Source: a virus | Length of the DNA stretch: 37,949 bases | Virus record (IMG/VR): IMGVR_UViG_3300035180_001355 | Coordinates: 1 to 37,949 of that record | Reading direction: 5' to 3' (one strand) | Part shown: positions 15,162-22,528 of the stretch, piece after piece | Position numbering within the stretch: position 1 is the stretch's first letter | Layout of the letters: every line of letters begins with the position of its first letter | The notes under the pieces: model-generated | What the model was told of the DNA's origin: nothing | Database searches by the model: none | Seen by the model: the letters and a program-made list of their open reading frames with translations, nothing else | Position numbers and translations under genes: made by a program

Positions 15162-15623
15162 ATGGTCGATACCAGATGGCTCCCACAGCCGCCGCAGGTG
15201 GTGCAGTGCCCGGAACAAACGGACGAACCGGGAAAGCTGTGCCATTTCTTTGAAGCGAATACTATACTCGGATGTTACGAATACCGTTGCGAACATCATG
15301 TCCTCACCGAGTTACATCTAATCGCCCCGGAAGAGGCCGAGCGATTGCAATCTATCGCGGAAGCACACGGGCAGGAGGAATGCGCGCCGATATCGCAGGT
15401 GAGCGATCTAACTCCGATCTGGACGCTGCGGGATCAGCTGCTCGACATGAAGCACGATCTAGACGAACACTTCAAGCGGTGCGCGGAGCACTATGCGAGT
15501 CGGAAGGGCAAGGGCCGTCGGTATGCGCAGCGGACGTATAGGGAGATGTTGACGGTGGACTCCGCGAGGGCCAACGTGACAGCGGCGGCGAGATACCTGT
15601 CCTGGATGGTCGACGATGACTGA
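15162..15623 (+). CDS. Zinc-binding protein, paralogue 2 with helical extension (153 aa)
   Basis: Residues 5-70 repeat the preceding protein (WLPQPPQVVQCP, then PGKLC, and LGCYEYRCEHH), though the last zinc ligand is changed from Cys-x-x-Cys to Cys-x-His-His. Residues 80-153 are an added helical, basic domain (DMKHDLDEHFKRCAEHYASR...). The ATG at 15162 follows AAAGGAG by 13 nt, a long spacing. The stop overlaps the exonuclease start by 8 bases, so this gene may be translationally tied to the recombination pair. Function unknown. Confidence 0.65.
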   Translation: MVDTRWLPQPPQVVQCPEQTDEPGKLCHFFEANTILGCYEYRCEHHVLTELHLIAPEEAERLQSIAEAHGQEECAPISQVSDLTPIWTLRDQLLDMKHDLDEHFKRCAEHYASRKGKGRRYAQRTYREMLTVDSARANVTAAARYLSWMVDDD

Positions 15624-16554
15624 CGAACAACGCGCTGACTGGCTGCGCGAGCGCCGCACCTACCTGGGCGCGACCGACGTCGTGGCGATAATGGGCGCAA
15701 GCCCTTGGAAGACGCCTTTGGCGGTTTACCTCGAAAAGACGGGCGAGATCGAGCCTGAACCGCCAAACGCGCAAATGCTGCGCGGCCTGCGGATGGAGCC
15801 GTACGTCGCCCGCATCTACACGGACGAGACGGGAGAGGTCCTGCGCAGGGCATCGTTCTGCCGTTGGCCGGAGCCGGCCCGGTTCATTGCCGCCTCGCCC
15901 GACTACGAGCGCATTCGCGACCATCGACTGGTCGAGATCAAGACCCATTCGCCGTATCTCGCGAACGAGTACGGCCCGTCTGGCAGTGACGTTATCCCGC
16001 TCCATGAGCGGCTACAGGTCGTCTGGCAGATGCACGTAACCGGGCGCATGGACGGCGCGGACCTGATCGCGTTGTTCGGCGTCGACGACGTTCGCATCTA
16101 CGAGATCGAATACGACATTCCCGTTGCCCGTCAGATGGAAGCTGCCGCCATCGAGTTCTGGGACTACAACATCCGGCGCAGGGTGGCGCCTGATCCGACG
16201 GAGAACGACGGGAAACTGCTGGAGAGATTCTACCCGTGGAGCGTGGGGCCGGCGATCGACGCCGATGACAAGCTGGAGGAGATCGTCGCCCGGCTAGAGG
16301 CTGCGCGGGCCGCGCGAGAGGGCGCCGAGCAGGCCGAGGAGGAGTGTATCGCCCGTCTCAAGATCGCGATGGGCTTTTCCAAGGCCCTGCGAACCTCTCG
16401 CGGGGTATTCACATGGAGGAACCGCAAGGGCGCGCCGGACTGGAAGGCGATTGCATTGGAGCTGAACCCGAGCGAGGAGCTCATCAACAAGCACACGCCG
16501 GAGCATGGCCCGAGAGTGTTTCTGACGCCATTCAAAACAGAGAGGAGACGATGA
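15616..16554 (+). CDS. YqaJ-type viral recombinase / 5'-3' exonuclease (312 aa)
   Basis: A lambda-exonuclease-like (PD-(D/E)XK) enzyme. Signature parts: YLGATDVVAIMG (17-27), RGLRMEPYVARIY with Glu61, AASPDY with Asp96, LVEIKTH with Glu107 and Lys109, and ERLQVVWQMHVTG with the gln-rich helix at 131-143. It would resect DNA ends to leave 3' overhangs for the annealing protein encoded next, the usual exonuclease-annealase pairing for phage recombination. The C-terminal region after about 215 is a helical extension. The stop overlaps the recT start. Acts in the cytoplasm on phage DNA. Confidence 0.92.
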   Translation: MTDEQRADWLRERRTYLGATDVVAIMGASPWKTPLAVYLEKTGEIEPEPPNAQMLRGLRMEPYVARIYTDETGEVLRRASFCRWPEPARFIAASPDYERIRDHRLVEIKTHSPYLANEYGPSGSDVIPLHERLQVVWQMHVTGRMDGADLIALFGVDDVRIYEIEYDIPVARQMEAAAIEFWDYNIRRRVAPDPTENDGKLLERFYPWSVGPAIDADDKLEEIVARLEAARAAREGAEQAEEECIARLKIAMGFSKALRTSRGVFTWRNRKGAPDWKAIALELNPSEELINKHTPEHGPRVFLTPFKTERRR

Positions 16555-17360
16555 TGACGACGACGAACACGGCAGTAGCGACAGTAAACGTCAACAAGCC
16601 GGTCGGGAACGACCTGCGGACCCTCGCGCAGTATCTGGAGGCGCGCAAGGCCGACATTGCGCAGGCTGCGGCCCGGCACGTCTCTGCTGACCGCCTGGCG
16701 CGGGTCGTGCTCAACTGCGTGGCCCGGACGCCGGCCCTGCGCAACTGCACGATGGTCTCGATCTACCGCTCGGCGATGATGGCCGCCGAGCTGGGCCTGG
16801 ACCCGGGGAGCGCGTTGGGCGAGTGCTACCTGCTGCCCTACAAGGATCAATGCCAGCTGCTGGTCGGCTTCAGGGGCCTGATCACCCTCGCGCGGCGGAG
16901 CGGAGAGGTGGAGACGGTCCAAGCGTGGGTCGTCTACGAGGGGGATGATTTCGAGGTCAAGCTGGGAACGCGCCCCGAGATCGTCCACAACCCGCGCTAC
17001 GACGGCGACCGCGACCCGTCCAAGGTGCGCTATGTCTACGCCGTGGCCAAACTGCGCGGCACCGAAACGCCGATGTTCGACGTGATGACGCGCGCCGAGG
17101 TCGAGGCGGTTCGTCGGCGGAGCAAGTCGGGCGCGGCGGGACCCTGGGAGACGGACTGGGCCGAGATGGCCCGCAAGACGGTAGTCCGCCGCCTGGCTAA
17201 GTATCTCCCGATGTCCGTAGAGATGGCCAAGGCGGTCTCGCTCGACTCCGGCGATGGCGAGACCTACGCGCCGGCGGTGCTGGAGGGCGACGTCGATCCT
17301 GCGACGGGCGAGGTGATCGATGCCGCGCCGGAGGCTAACGGCAAGGAGGCCGCGCGATGA
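16551..17360 (+). CDS. recT: RecT-family single-strand annealing protein (269 aa)
   Basis: Typical RecT core: LNCVARTPALRNCTMVSIYR, then AAELGLDPGSALGECYLLPY and CQLLVGFRGLITLARRSG, followed by VYEGDDFEV and the acidic-basic region KTVVRRLAKYLPMS. Such proteins coat resected single strands and anneal complementary DNA. It starts inside the exonuclease gene (ATGATG at 16551/16554; the second has the better 6-nt spacing from AGGAG). The first 20 residues are Thr/Val-rich and probably disordered. The stop overlaps the start of a small membrane protein. Confidence 0.93.
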   Translation: MMTTTNTAVATVNVNKPVGNDLRTLAQYLEARKADIAQAAARHVSADRLARVVLNCVARTPALRNCTMVSIYRSAMMAAELGLDPGSALGECYLLPYKDQCQLLVGFRGLITLARRSGEVETVQAWVVYEGDDFEVKLGTRPEIVHNPRYDGDRDPSKVRYVYAVAKLRGTETPMFDVMTRAEVEAVRRRSKSGAAGPWETDWAEMARKTVVRRLAKYLPMSVEMAKAVSLDSGDGETYAPAVLEGDVDPATGEVIDAAPEANGKEAAR

Positions 17361-17560
17361 CTGATCGGTATCGCGTCGCAGGTCTTTACATGCGAGCGCT
17401 GTGCGCCTGCGTGGGGATGATCTGCCTCGCCTGGGTGCTGACCGCGTTCGCGCGCAAGGCCGACGCCGGCCCGCAGGTCGTGACGGTGACCGTGACGCGC
17501 CCGCAGGACGTTGCGCCGACGGTCAAACAACTCTTGCCGCCGCTTGAGGTGGCGAGATAA
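17357..17560 (+). CDS. Small membrane protein (67 aa)
   Basis: One membrane segment spans residues 13-32 (ALCACVGMICLAWVLTAF), with a short basic N-terminus and a 30-residue polar tail. ATG 17357 overlaps the recT stop (ATGA). A Cys-containing N-terminal helix followed by AGPQVVTVTVT could also be read as an exported or anchored peptide. Position in the early operon suggests a host-interaction or superinfection role, but no family is recognised. Confidence 0.6.
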   Translation: MTDRYRVAGLYMRALCACVGMICLAWVLTAFARKADAGPQVVTVTVTRPQDVAPTVKQLLPPLEVAR

Positions 17561-17625
17561 CAGACTGCGAACGGACTCGCGGGGAGAGGAGGGACAGAAA
17601 CCGACCATCCTAGAGCAGTAGGCAG

Positions 17626-17668
17626 CCGGCGCGGGGCCATCATGGGGCTAGTGAGACACCCGCGCCGG
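17626..17668 (+). terminator. 10-bp GC hairpin after the recombination operon
   Basis: CCGGCGCGGG (17626-17635) pairs perfectly with CCCGCGCCGG (17659-17668) around a 23-nt loop, in the 187-nt gap after the small membrane gene. There is no U-run. It may be a terminator or attenuator between the recombination genes and the duplicated small genes. No convincing gene is seen in the gap. Confidence 0.5.
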
Positions 17669-17747
17669 GGACGAGGACAAACCGCCCATATGCCGATGTA
17701 CCAACCGACCTCGACGGGGCATTGTGAGGCGTGAGCAGGAGGAGGGG

Positions 17748-17972
17748 ATGATGGAATCAGACTGGAAGGAGCCAGAGGACGTTCTGCCGCCGGAGGGCAG
17801 GTTCGTCTTGGCGACGGTAGAGATCGTGGAGGGCGTGCGTTTCAATGAGGTCGTATTCATGCTCAATGGAGAATGGTATCTGGCCGATGGCCGCCGCGTC
17901 GATATGCCGTTGCTGGCATGGACCGAACGACCCAAGCCGTGGCAAGGTACGAAACGAGGAGCGCGATCATGA
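17748..17972 (+). CDS. DUF551-like small protein, copy 1 (74 aa)
   Basis: The 74 residues follow the DUF551 pattern: W-x-x-P-x-D-x-LP, a glycine and LATVE strand, GEWYLADG, and a closing LLAWTERPKPW. Members of this family are common in phages and have no proven role. Two more copies lie nearby: the C-terminus of the serine recombinase at 18806 and the gene at 19473. AGGAGGAGGGG precedes the ATG ATG start. The stop overlaps the next ATG. Confidence 0.75.
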   Translation: MMESDWKEPEDVLPPEGRFVLATVEIVEGVRFNEVVFMLNGEWYLADGRRVDMPLLAWTERPKPWQGTKRGARS

Positions 17973-18388
17973 AGCCCGGCGATCTCGTAGTTCACACGCG
18001 CCTGGGCCTGCGCGGCAGGGTCGTGGCAGTCCGCACGGAGCCGCGCGTTGCAGACACGATCACAATGCGCACCGAGGACGCGACGATGGTGACCGTTGGG
18101 ATGCCCTGGCGCGGAGAGTGGGACGTCTGGGCCGACGAGCTGGATCCCGCTGATCCTGCCATGTGGGACATCGAGAGCACTCCGACGATGGCGCGCATTG
18201 GGAGCACCGTGAAGCACGTCGCTACCGGCCTGCTGGGACGCGTTACCGGCGCGATGCGGACGACGCGCAGGATCGGCGAGAGGGACCTGCCGTTTGAAAC
18301 GCTCGCGGTGCAACTCCTACCAAACCAGACGACGCTCTGGTGGACGGACGAGGTTGAGGTGCAGGACAAAACGGGAGGCGGAGCATGA
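17969..18388 (+). CDS. Tandem KOW/SH3-like repeat protein, copy 1 (139 aa)
   Basis: Two similar halves are visible. Residues 1-60 carry MKPGDLVVHTRLGLRGRVVAV and end MPWRGEWDVWADEL. Residues 75-135 carry GSTVKHVATGLLGRVTGAM and end TTLWWTDEVEV. The G-D/S-x-V...G-x-x-GRV pattern is that of small KOW/SH3-like barrels. The next gene is a paralogue with the same two halves. Starts at ATG 17969, 7 nt after AGGAG, and is coupled on both sides by ATGA overlaps. Possibly RNA- or protein-binding; no direct evidence. Confidence 0.7.
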   Translation: MKPGDLVVHTRLGLRGRVVAVRTEPRVADTITMRTEDATMVTVGMPWRGEWDVWADELDPADPAMWDIESTPTMARIGSTVKHVATGLLGRVTGAMRTTRRIGERDLPFETLAVQLLPNQTTLWWTDEVEVQDKTGGGA

Positions 18389-18780
18389 AAGCGGGTGATA
18401 TGGTGGTCTGCGGGCCGGACTGCGTTCGAGCGCGCGTCGTGCGGGTGAGCAGCGCGCCGCGCAGGAGCAGCGATGACGAACTGATCCCGCGCCCCGCGAC
18501 CATCGTGACATGCGAGATGCCGTGGGGCGCGCACCGCTCGTACTGGGCGGATGATCTGGAGTTAGTTGAGCCCGCTCCTCCCGGCACGGACGATGTGACA
18601 GGCGGGACCGGGGTAGGTGACGTCGTCCGGCATAGGTCGACCGGACTGCGTGGCCGGATTGAGTCCGTTACGCTCAGGCCGCGACAGGTTGGCAGGGAAA
18701 CGGAGGAGTATCGGGTGTTCGTCGTCGCGCTCGAACCCGGCCAGCAGGCGATCTGGTGGGACAGCGAGATCGACGCATAG
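18385..18780 (+). CDS. Tandem KOW/SH3-like repeat protein, copy 2 (131 aa)
   Basis: A paralogue of the preceding gene: MKAGDMVVCGPDCVRARVVRV with MPWGAHRSYWADDLEL in the first half, and GDVVRHRSTGLRGRIESV with QQAIWWDSEIDA in the second. The two genes together hold four copies of the barrel, so an internal duplication was followed by gene duplication. ATGA overlap with its sibling suggests fixed-ratio production. Function unknown. Confidence 0.7.
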   Translation: MKAGDMVVCGPDCVRARVVRVSSAPRRSSDDELIPRPATIVTCEMPWGAHRSYWADDLELVEPAPPGTDDVTGGTGVGDVVRHRSTGLRGRIESVTLRPRQVGRETEEYRVFVVALEPGQQAIWWDSEIDA

Positions 18781-18805
18781 GACGGAGGGACGGGAGACGC
18801 GGAGG

Positions 18806-19483
18806 ATGGCGCGAAGACCGAAGGCGAGTGAACCGGTTCCGGTGACCGAGGCGATTGCATACCTGCGCGTTTCGACCGCCAAGCAGGCCGCCAGCGGCCT
18901 TGGCCTCGAAGCGCAAAGGACGCGCATTGAGGCCCATTGCAAGGGGCGGGGTTGGAAGTTGGTCGAGACATTCACCGACGCAGGCGTGTCGGCGAAGACT
19001 TTGGACAGGCCGGCCCTGGCCGCCGCGATTGCAGCTCTGCGCCCCGGCCGTGCGCTCGTGGCTTTGGGGCTGGACCGTCTGACGCGCACCGCCAGCGACT
19101 TGGACGACCTGATCGCCCGCGTTCAGGCTACCGGCGGCGAATGGGCCACGGTTGAGGGAAACTGCGATACATCGACTGCAATGGGCCGCTGCATAATGCG
19201 GTTGATGGCGGGGATCGACGAGATGGAGCGTGAGATGATCGCTGAATGCGGAGACCGCGGCCTGCCCGAGCTAGTCTGGCACCCCTGCAGTGAATGCTTG
19301 CCAGAGACCCGTGGGCGCGTGCTGGTGACCATTGAGCGCCGCGGCCAACGGTTCACGGCGGTGGCGGCGTACATCAGTGAGCAATGGTACCTCGACGGAT
19401 TCGAGCCTCTGACCGCGCGCGTGCTGGCATGGGCGGAGCAGCCGGAGCCGTGGGACGGAGAGGCGGGGGAGCATGATGCCTGA
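18806..19483 (+). CDS. Serine recombinase catalytic domain fused to a DUF551-like domain (225 aa)
   Basis: Residues 14-147 are a resolvase/invertase catalytic domain with its active-site set: AIAYLRVSTAKQ (Ser23), LEAQRTRIEAH, LDRLTR (Arg91, Arg94) and the MEREMIAE start of helix E. In normal family members a helix-turn-helix or recombinase/zinc domain follows. Here the chain turns at residues 148-155 into LPELVWHPCSECLPE...VLAWAEQPEPWDGEA, a DUF551-like domain nearly the same as the next gene (MPELTWNRSADRLPD...PWDGEA). No DNA-binding domain remains. ATG 18806 has GGGAG at 9 nt. It may be a defunct integrase remnant or a regulatory chimera. Confidence 0.85.
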   Translation: MARRPKASEPVPVTEAIAYLRVSTAKQAASGLGLEAQRTRIEAHCKGRGWKLVETFTDAGVSAKTLDRPALAAAIAALRPGRALVALGLDRLTRTASDLDDLIARVQATGGEWATVEGNCDTSTAMGRCIMRLMAGIDEMEREMIAECGDRGLPELVWHPCSECLPETRGRVLVTIERRGQRFTAVAAYISEQWYLDGFEPLTARVLAWAEQPEPWDGEAGEHDA

Positions 19484-19685
19484 ACTGACATGGAACAGGA
19501 GTGCAGATCGGTTACCGGATAACCCGGGAATGAAACTCGTGACCGTTCACGGCAAGCGGTCGGGCCGGTTCGTGATTCACGCGGCCTACATCGACGGGTT
19601 CTGGTACAGCGATAGTTTCGAGCCTTTCGAGCTCCCGATCATTGCGTGGGCGGATTGGCCCAAGCCATGGGATGGCGAGGCGTAG
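19473..19685 (+). CDS. DUF551-like small protein, copy 3 (70 aa)
   Basis: The 70 residues run MMPELTWNRSADRLPD, LVTVHGKRSGRF, AAYIDGFWYSDSFEP, then IIAWADWPKPWDGEA. Alignment with the recombinase C-terminus begins at PEL, right after the start Met, so the fused copy looks like a duplicate of this gene joined at its start codon. It overlaps the recombinase stop by 11 bases; ATG 19476 is an alternative start. Last gene before the primase promoter. Function unknown. Confidence 0.7.
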   Translation: MMPELTWNRSADRLPDNPGMKLVTVHGKRSGRFVIHAAYIDGFWYSDSFEPFELPIIAWADWPKPWDGEA

Positions 19686-19692
19686 ATCGGCA

Positions 19693-19721
19693 TTGACATT
19701 CGGCCCGCCATGCGTTACAAT
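19693..19721 (+). promoter_or_regulatory. Promoter for the primase-helicase transcript
   Basis: TTGACA (19693-19698) and TACAAT (19716-19721) are 17 nt apart, directly after the DUF551-like gene. The start of transcription near 19729 would give a leader of about 160 nt before the ATG at 19887. Confidence 0.8.
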
Positions 19722-19772
19722 GTGATCGACAACAAGAGGCGTTGGCAGCGCTAGGACACACAGGATTGCTGG

Positions 19773-19849
19773 CCCTAGAGAGGGCCTGGATTCGCCGACC
19801 TCGACCTGTGCGGGGACTGCCAACCAGGCGTACCAGGTTCTCTCTAGGG
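19773..19849 (+). promoter_or_regulatory. Long structured leader upstream of the primase gene
   Basis: Bases 19773-19789 and 19833-19849 form a continuous 17-bp stem: CCCTAGAGAG with CTCTCTAGGG, two G-U pairs, then CCTGG with CCAGG. The 43-nt cap contains CGCC/GGCG able to pair further. A U-rich stretch (about 19853-19874) and the Shine-Dalgarno follow. The shape fits a transcription attenuator or a replication-control RNA. No gene is seen in 19686-19886. Confidence 0.6.
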
Positions 19850-19886
19850 TCAGTTTGTTTGTCTGTTTGTTTTCAGGGAGGGAGAA

Positions 19887-22085
19887 ATGCCTTCGGTAGT
19901 TCAGGTGGACCGCATTCGCGATGCTCTCCGTTGTGACCGGCCCGGGTGTTCCTGTCGTTCTCCTCACGGATCCGTCCATTGCCCGGCGCACGACGACGGA
20001 TCGCCTAGCTTGAGCGTCACTGAACGCAATGGCACGATCCTCGTCCATTGCCATGCAGGCTGCTCACAGGAGGCGGTGGTGGCCGCGCTCAAGGCGCGCG
20101 GCCTATGGCCGGAGAAACCGGCGGAGCGGCCCAGCACGAACGGACACAAACCGCCCCAGCACGACTACGGCCATGACGTTCCCCCGCAGATCGTCTACGA
20201 CTACACCGACGCCCACGGGCAGCTCCTCTACCAGGTCCTCCGATACCCTCCACTCCCCAACGGCAAGAAGGTGTTCAAGCAACGCCGCCCCGCAGCGAAC
20301 GGCGGATGGCTTTGGAACCTGACTGGCGTGGAGCGCGTCCCCTACCGCCTGGCAGAGGTCGTGGCGCGGGCGCGCGAGGGTAAAAGCGTACTGATTGCCG
20401 AGGGCGAGAAGGACGTCGACAACCTGAGACGCCTTGGGTGCGTGGCCACGTGCAACTCGGGCGGCGCCGGCAAGTGGCTGGACGAGTATTCTCAATACCT
20501 GCGTGGTGCGTCCGTGATCATCCTGCCCGACAACGACGAGACGGGCGAGGAGCACGCGCAGGAGGTCGCGCGATCTTTGTACGGCGTGGCGCGGATGGTA
20601 CGCGTCGTGCACCTGCCGAACCTATTGCCCAAGGGGGACGTGTCGGACTGGATCGAGGCAGGTGGCACCCTTGCCGAGCTCGTTCGACTGGCTAAGGAAT
20701 CGCCTGCATGGATACCGGTACAGACGGAGGAATCCGAGGTACGCCGGGCGACAGACACGGGCAATGCCGAACGCCTCGCGGCATGGCACGGGCATGAGCT
20801 ACGGTACTCCTACGACCGGCAGGCATGGTACGTCTGGACCGGGACCCATTGGGAGCAGGATGACGCGCGGGTCCAGCAGATCGCGAAAGCGACAGTTATG
20901 GCCATTCATGATGAGGTGTCGGCTTGCAAGACCAAGGCGGAACGCGAGGAGCTGTCCAAACACGCCATTTCCTCGGAATCGAACGCGAAACGTAGCGCGA
21001 TGCTGGTCCTTGCGCAGTCCGAGCCGGGGATACCGGTTCGGATGCGAGATTTCGACACCGACCCATGGCTCCTGAACTGCGCCAATGGCGTGGTGGACCT
21101 GCGTACGGGTGAACTGCTGACTCACAAGCCGGAGCGGCTCCTGACGCGCCTTTGTGGGGTCGAGTACGACCCGTGCGAGGAGTGCCCGTACTGGGAACAG
21201 TTCCTCGCGACGATCATTCCCGACGCCGAGACCCGCGCCTACGTCCAACGCGCCGTCGGCTACTCATTGACGGGGCTGACGGACGAGCGCGTGATGTTCA
21301 TCCTGCACGGCACGGGCCGTAATGGTAAGTCGACGTTCATCGAAACTATCGCCAAACTAGTCGGGACCTACGCGGTCCGTACGCCGACGTCGACGCTGAT
21401 GATCAAACAGCAGGGCGCGATTCCCAACGACATTGCCCGCCTCGCGGGGGCTCGGTACGTTTACGCCTCGGAGGCGGATGATGGTCAACGTCTCGCCGAG
21501 AGCATGGTAAAGAGCCTGACAGGCGGCGACACGATCTCCGCCCGGTTTCTACATGGCGAGTGGTTCGATTTCAAGCCGGTTTTCAAGATCTGGCTGGCGA
21601 CGAATCACAAACCGAGGGTCCGCGGCACCGACCAGGCTATCTGGGACCGCCTGCCGTTGATCCCGTTCACCGTGCGCATCCCGGACGACGCGTTGATTCC
21701 CCGGCGCGAGATCGACCGGCGATTCGAGGTCGAGGCGCGCGGCATCCTGTCGTGGGCGGTCGAGGGGTGCCTGCGCTGGCAGCGGGAGGGACTCGGCGCA
21801 CCGCCGCAGGTCCGCGAGGCTACGTGCGCCTACCGTGAGGACATGGACGCGCTCAAAGACTTTCTCGACGACCGATGTGTGATCTCGGGCGAGTATACCT
21901 GCGGCTCGACGGAGCTCTACACGGCGTACGCCGAATGGGCCCGCGTCTGTGGAGAACGCGCGATGACCCACAGGGAGTTCAGCCGCCGTATCGGCGAGCG
22001 CGGTTTCTCATCCATGAGAGGAATGCGCGGCATGCGGTGGCATGGGATCGGATTGCTTGACAGGGATAATCCGGGGCTTATGTAG
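19887..22085 (+). CDS. Primase-helicase: zinc finger, TOPRIM and SF3 (D5-like) helicase (732 aa)
   Basis: Three parts are visible. A CHC2-like zinc region covers residues 16-60 (Cys21, Cys23, HCPAHDD, HCHAGC). A TOPRIM primase core covers about 165-245 (LIAEGEKD with Glu172, then IILPDNDETG with Asp215 and Asp217). A D5-type superfamily 3 helicase follows, with Walker A GTGRNGKST at 475-483, SEADDGQ, and sensor motif ATNHKPRVRGTD. The enzyme would unwind DNA and make primers at the phage fork. It has its own promoter and leader, and its stop codon lies in the left arm of a large AT-rich inverted repeat, the likely origin. SD GGGAGGGAG. Confidence 0.93.
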   Translation: MPSVVQVDRIRDALRCDRPGCSCRSPHGSVHCPAHDDGSPSLSVTERNGTILVHCHAGCSQEAVVAALKARGLWPEKPAERPSTNGHKPPQHDYGHDVPPQIVYDYTDAHGQLLYQVLRYPPLPNGKKVFKQRRPAANGGWLWNLTGVERVPYRLAEVVARAREGKSVLIAEGEKDVDNLRRLGCVATCNSGGAGKWLDEYSQYLRGASVIILPDNDETGEEHAQEVARSLYGVARMVRVVHLPNLLPKGDVSDWIEAGGTLAELVRLAKESPAWIPVQTEESEVRRATDTGNAERLAAWHGHELRYSYDRQAWYVWTGTHWEQDDARVQQIAKATVMAIHDEVSACKTKAEREELSKHAISSESNAKRSAMLVLAQSEPGIPVRMRDFDTDPWLLNCANGVVDLRTGELLTHKPERLLTRLCGVEYDPCEECPYWEQFLATIIPDAETRAYVQRAVGYSLTGLTDERVMFILHGTGRNGKSTFIETIAKLVGTYAVRTPTSTLMIKQQGAIPNDIARLAGARYVYASEADDGQRLAESMVKSLTGGDTISARFLHGEWFDFKPVFKIWLATNHKPRVRGTDQAIWDRLPLIPFTVRIPDDALIPRREIDRRFEVEARGILSWAVEGCLRWQREGLGAPPQVREATCAYREDMDALKDFLDDRCVISGEYTCGSTELYTAYAEWARVCGERAMTHREFSRRIGERGFSSMRGMRGMRWHGIGLLDRDNPGLM

Positions 22086-22183
22086 CATGTAGGATGTATG
22101 TACCTTTTTTTGGGTTTTTCTCTATATGAGTCAGAGCTCAAAAAAAAGGCAAAAATAGGTACATGCTTCATACATGCTACATA
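22079..22183. repeat. AT-rich 105-bp inverted repeat, candidate replication origin
   Basis: The arms 22079-22105 and 22157-22183 match at 23 of 27 positions when one is inverted. The pairing continues inward through T-runs (22105-22119) and A-runs (22140-22155). The left arm carries ATGTA repeated at 7-nt steps (ATGTAGC, ATGTAGG, ATGTATG), like short iterons. This is by far the most AT-rich stretch near the primase gene, whose stop codon is inside the left arm. Origin or double-strand-origin function is inferred; a bidirectional terminator is the main alternative. Confidence 0.6.
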
Positions 22184-22217
22184 GTGCATTTGAGATCAGC
22201 TAGCGGTGATAATGGCC

Positions 22218-22305
22218 TTCGAGAGGCTTTCGGGGATTCGAGGCATGGCAGAACCTTAAGAAATCCTAAGGATTCGAGAATAGCGCGTGTCACAAATCAT
22301 TCGAG
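22218..22305. repeat. Four spaced TTCGAG sites beside the inverted repeat
   Basis: TTCGAG occurs at 22218, 22237, 22273 and 22300; three of the four read ATTCGAG. CCTTA/TAAGG (22254-22272) could form a small stem between them. The block fills the gap between the inverted repeat and the next gene. It could be a protein-binding array for initiation or control; chance is possible for a 6-mer. Confidence 0.35.
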
Positions 22306-22315
22306 GTAGGTAACG

Positions 22316-22528
22316 ATGATAATCACCTTCAAGGCCCATTGCCGCGTTTCGGGAGACGTTGACCCATTCAAGGTCGCGATACGCATCATGGAGCACATTC
22401 CGCCTGTGATCTACTCGGGCGAGGCGGAGGACTGGGAGGCGTGGGTGCAGAACGTCGAGATCGTGAGCGTCGAGAATGACGCAGGGGCCGAGGTCGGAGG
22501 CGTGGCTTCAAGCGCGAACGCCCTATAA
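22316..22528 (+). CDS. Small hypothetical protein (70 aa)
   Basis: The 70-residue protein has a beta-helix-beta look: MIITFKAHCRVSG, then a helix (VDPFKVAIRIMEHI), then WVQNVEIVSVEND. ATG 22316 is preceded by AGGTAGG at about 6 nt. It is the first gene after the candidate origin. A TATAAT at its very end (22524-22529) lacks a good -35 partner, so I do not call a promoter. Function unknown. Confidence 0.6.
   Translation: MIITFKAHCRVSGDVDPFKVAIRIMEHIPPVIYSGEAEDWEAWVQNVEIVSVENDAGAEVGGVASSANAL

Noticed and set aside
17641-17733. A 30-codon frame in the gap after the small membrane gene
   Set aside because: No ribosome site, lies across a hairpin arm, and has no recognisable character.
18617-18805. 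An upstream extension of the serine recombinase to 18617
   Set aside because: It would overlap the KOW-like gene for over 160 bases and adds Arg/Ser-rich shadow sequence; ATG 18806 has a usable ribosome site and begins just before the catalytic domain.
18806-19483. Call of a functional phage integrase and hence a temperate phage
   Set aside because: The DNA-binding part of the recombinase is missing and no attachment-site repeat was recognised, so integration is not supported.
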